DNA from: Raphanus sativus
Lineage: Eukaryota > Streptophyta > Magnoliopsida > Brassicales > Brassicaceae
Length of the DNA: 64,000 nt
Assembly: GCF_000801105.2 (NCBI RefSeq)
Contig: NC_079514.1
Coordinates: 45,512,515-45,576,514 of the forward strand
Direction: 5' to 3'
Of the stretch, positions 60,592 through 64,000 are shown in pieces. The notes beneath the pieces were generated by a model. It was not told where the DNA came from and made no database searches. It worked only from the letters and a program-made list of their open reading frames with translations. The stretch's first letter is position 1. Every line of letters starts with the position of its first letter. The position numbers and the translations under genes are program-made.

Positions 60592-62523
60592 CTATAGAAA
60601 CATATGTCAATAATTAAACTAATATTTCAATATTTGTTAATAACAAATGCGGTTACATTTGTTTCTTTTGTCATCACATTTTATTTTATTAATATAACAT
60701 GTTAGTTTATATGAATGATTTATGTATATAGTTAAATTATTGGCATATGTTTGTATAGTTATATGTTAATTACTCTTTATAGTATCAGCTAGACATTAAT
60801 TTGTTCAAATTGTGAATGTTATATACATACATTAAATTGTGAATGTTATATACATACATTAAATTTATAGATTAACAAAGTACATAATGTTAAAAATGGA
60901 TTTTAATGGGTTTTAAGTGAATTTTTAATAGAGTTAACTAATATTAATTGATGGTGGAACGGGTTATTAGTGACATTTATTTTATATGCTTAACAAAGTT
61001 TATCGGGTTTTACTAGACTTTTAATAAAAATAAATATTCATATGAAAATATTTAATTTAATGGGTTTTAAATAGGTTATTCTATTAAAATATTTATTAAA
61101 TATGATTTTACTTAAAGTTAGCGAAGACCATATTAACTCATTTACATATATATTTAACAGGATATCTTAGAAAATAAAATTTTCAAACATTTTTCAAAAA
61201 TTATGTTCGATTTTTGTTGCGGGTTGAGTTTGATATTGGTTTTGGATATAACACTTTAAGAACTGTTCGAGTATGTAGACCAGATCTAAAAGAATATGAT
61301 ACTTTGATTTTTGGGTCTATTCCAAATTGTAGTTTTTAGATACAAATATTCTTGACTAATTATGTTAGGTAACTAATAAGAAAATATAATATGCTATAGA
61401 GCTTAAGAATAAATTTTAAAAATGATTTCTAAAATGCATATAACACAAAGGTATAGTTATGTAACTTGATATATTTAATATAATTAACAAAAGTATATAT
61501 TAAAATAAATTTAAATACATATATGATTATAAAAACAAAAAATTAAAATAAAAATATACCCGCCCTTTGAAAAGGCGGGTCAAAATCTAGACCTTTCTGT
61601 GGTTCGGTTATAAATATTTTTAATATATATTATTCTCTCCGTTTTGCATTTTTTGGTAAAGAAAGAAGAGGTATATTTTTGTTTTAACTTAGGGTAAATG
61701 CATAATAAGATTGAATTCTACAAGGATCAGATACGTTGTGAGTCCCTAGTTGTGACATCTTTCTCCTTTCAATTAGTATAATAAAAATTGTCCGATTAAT
61801 ATAATATTATCCAATTTAGATTTTAGAAGATCTGTATAGATTTATTTTTGGGTTCCATCCCGAAAAATCTCATAGTAATTAGAGTAGTATATCTCTTTAT
61901 ATATTAGACTTTCATTTGTCTAACTTTCAATGTGATACTTAGACCGGATCTTTAGGTAACTATAATTCTTTTGTCTTTGTAATAATATTTAGTTTAATAT
62001 ATAATATATATATCCACTGCACATTGGCAACTTGAGTGTGAATTGGTCGGTATCATAAAACGTTTATCAGATATTCTGGAAGAAGTTATCTATTTGTCAA
62101 TCCCTACTACACATAATCTATACTTGAGTACTTTTAGAAAATCAGGATAAAAATAACTATAATGTGTTTGTTCTTTTAGCTCATAGATTTTAAGAATTTA
62201 TTTAAGCCTTTTGGTCCATATACGTAGTACTAAAGCCATAATATTTCTTTTTTTTTTAAGTTATCAATTTACAGAAAACTTTCGTTTGTACGTTATATAT
62301 TCTGAAATATGTTTACATAAAAATAAAAATAAAAATGTATTACAGTATACATGATTAAATTTTATAGTTGAAAATGTTATGCTTTGTATTCGGTTATGTA
62401 ATATATAGAAAATATATACTGTAAATATATATTTTCAAGTGCAAAATAATAAAACGACATCAAAATATTTAATTTGAAGTATTTTAAAAACTTAAAAATA
62501 GTTTTCACTATCCATAACATAAA
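60592..62523. other. AT-rich region containing a Helitron 3' end
   Basis: No gene. A Helitron 3' terminus lies at 61,555-61,590; its 5' end was not located. The rest is AT-rich with a 22-base direct repeat (attgtgaatgttatatacat) at about 60,810-60,860. Confidence 0.5.
61555..61590 (+). mobile_element. Helitron 3' terminus (copy F)
   Basis: Hairpin cccgcctt-type arms (cccgccctttgaaaaggcggg) followed by tcaaaatCTAG, as in copies D and E. The base after CTAG is A instead of the expected T, so the flank may have mutated. No 5' TC start could be assigned. Confidence 0.7.
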
Positions 62524-64000
62524 GGGGAAATTGCCAAAAATACCATTTTCATGATACCACTTTTCAAGTTTACACTAACCAACTTTACCATTAAAATTAT
62601 AATAGGCAAAATACTATTATACCCCTAATTATTAAAACATATACCTAATCTATTTTCCCACGAACGACTACTCCGGCGATATTCCACGTCTCCGGCGTGA
62701 CAGCTCCGACGAGATTGGACGACGCGATTCGACGACTCCGACGACGCTGACGTCCGATGAAATCTACGTTACTCTGTTTCACATGACACATAAACGGAGC
62801 AACAAAGCAATCTGACGAATCTGTTGATGCTGAAGCGATGCACAAGATTGGTGAAGATGAGATGGAGAAGCTACGAGAATTTGTATCTCTTAAATCAAAT
62901 CGGTATGAAACCATGGAGGATGAAGTGACACAGAAGATTGTTGATAATGATGATCCTGAGAAGATAATGATTGTGTCAATTGATTCGGTTCAGGCCACAG
63001 AAACAAGACAGCAGAGGACGATGATATATATGTTGTACCAGCTTGAGAAACAAAGTTAATAGCACCGGTTCAATACAGTGAATTACAGTAAACAGAGCAC
63101 TCGCTTCAGAGGATGGTGGAGTCAGACGAAGCAATTACACATACTGTGATTGTTCATGAGAGTGGACACAAGTTGTTTGATTAAATGCTTATCGGAGGAA
63201 GAGAAGAGAATCAGCAAAGTTTCTTGAGCAAAGTGCCAAAGTCATGGAGTTTCAAGTTCAAAGAACGCTTATTGCAGTCTACATGTTCAAGGACAAACTT
63301 TATGTGTTGAATACTGTTTATTCTTAGGAATACAACAGATCAAGTGAAGCAGAAGTCGAGCCTGAAGCACTTTCAACGAGTTTCAGACTTGACGTTTGGT
63401 GGATTTTTAAAGCACTCATAACTTGAGATGTTGAGATTCAGTTGTTTTCAGTCTCAGGCTGCAGTACCAACTATCTCTTTGTCCAAGACAGTAGAAGAAG
63501 ATGGTTCAGAGATGGTGGCAACAGTGGTAAATCTTTCACATTTTGTGTTTGGCATAGTTCAGCTCTGCCTTATGATCAATAGAGTGACGTGGAGGAGACA
63601 CAAAACTGATAATTTTGAGTCTGTTTCAGCATGTACGCAGTGGATTGGGTTGAGTTTTACAAATACAAATTCTATTGGAGCTAGTTTCAAATGATTTAAA
63701 AAACTTTATAAATGTAACTATTTATTATTAACTTATAGACTGCAGTAGATATTTTATAAAGTATTATAAAACAGTTTATAAACTTGTATGAGTCAATTTA
63801 TACATTCTTGTAAATCAAAATAAAATATCTTATAGTTAAATCATATAAACTTTTATATACAATATATTAACTTTTATATTATTATTCACATACCCTTATA
63901 AACCCTTATAAATTATTATACAAAGCATTATAAATTTTTTTATAAGACTTTCTAAATGGTTATAGACTCTTTTAGTTGATTTATAAACTTATACAACTCT
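62524..64000. mobile_element. probable MULE left end running off the window
   Basis: ggggaaattgccaaaaatac at 62524 resembles the terminus of Arabidopsis Mutator-like elements (gggaaattgccaaaaat). It is followed by a GC-richer, Glu/Lys-rich coding-like stretch (about 62,690-63,690) broken by stops, including an ORF at 62,838-63,059 with no recognised family. From 63,690 to the edge there are many degenerate 'cttataaa' repeats. The matching right end would lie outside the window. Confidence 0.5.

Overview
The window is plant nuclear DNA from a Brassicaceae genome. It is AT-rich, the genes have many short GT-AG introns, and five low-copy genes lie in the same order and strand as Arabidopsis chromosome 3 genes that I recall as At3g52290 (IQD3), At3g52300 (ATPQ), At3g52310 (ABCG27), At3g52340 (SPP2) and At3g52360 (a small membrane protein). 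No organelle, viral or bacterial block was seen. Arabidopsis names rest on remembered protein families and order, not on a search.

Layout. 1-4.4 kb: AT-rich intergenic DNA. 4.4-6.3 kb: IQD3. 6.9-11.1 kb: two adjacent non-autonomous Helitrons, the second inserted exactly at the 5' terminus of the first and ending about 400 bp before the ATPQ start codon. 11.5-12.7 kb: ATPQ. 13.2-17.3 kb: ABCG27 with a G-box/ABRE-rich promoter. 17,498-26,350: a complete 8.85-kb Mutator-like element (MULE) with about 42-bp terminal inverted repeats and a perfect 9-bp target duplication. It carries three genes: a DUF1985 + Ulp1-type cysteine protease, a small GRF zinc-finger protein, and a converging mudrA-type transposase broken by a frameshift. 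26.7-44.8 kb: a roughly 18-kb array of about 0.5-kb degenerate tandem repeats. The array is itself interrupted by Helitrons, an Emigrant-type MITE, a foldback-type element, a 1.4-kb MULE-like element full of telomere-like repeats, and a segment with a 0.22-kb inverted duplication. 45.1-47.7 kb: SPP2 (sucrose-phosphatase). 50.6-51.2 kb: a short Helitron. 51.7-52.1 kb: the At3g52360-like gene. 52.6-54.1 kb: a retroposon with a 19-bp target duplication. 54.9-55.2 kb: a Tourist-like MITE. 55.3-59.0 kb: a Helitron carrying pieces of two unrelated genes (PDR-type ABC transporter and EXO70 exocyst subunit). 59.9-60.6 kb: a second Tourist-like MITE. 61.6 kb: a Helitron 3' end. 62.5 kb to the edge: the left end of another probable MULE.

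The five cellular genes are unrelated in function (calmodulin/microtubule scaffold, mitochondrial ATP synthase, ABC exporter, sucrose synthesis, small membrane protein) and are ordinary neighbours by synteny. The systems of interest are the mobile elements: the three-gene MULE with an apparently intact Ulp1-like protease, the gene-capturing Helitron, and the nested insertions in the tandem array. Related repeat units inside the window act as 'empty site' controls, so several insertion boundaries can be placed to the base.
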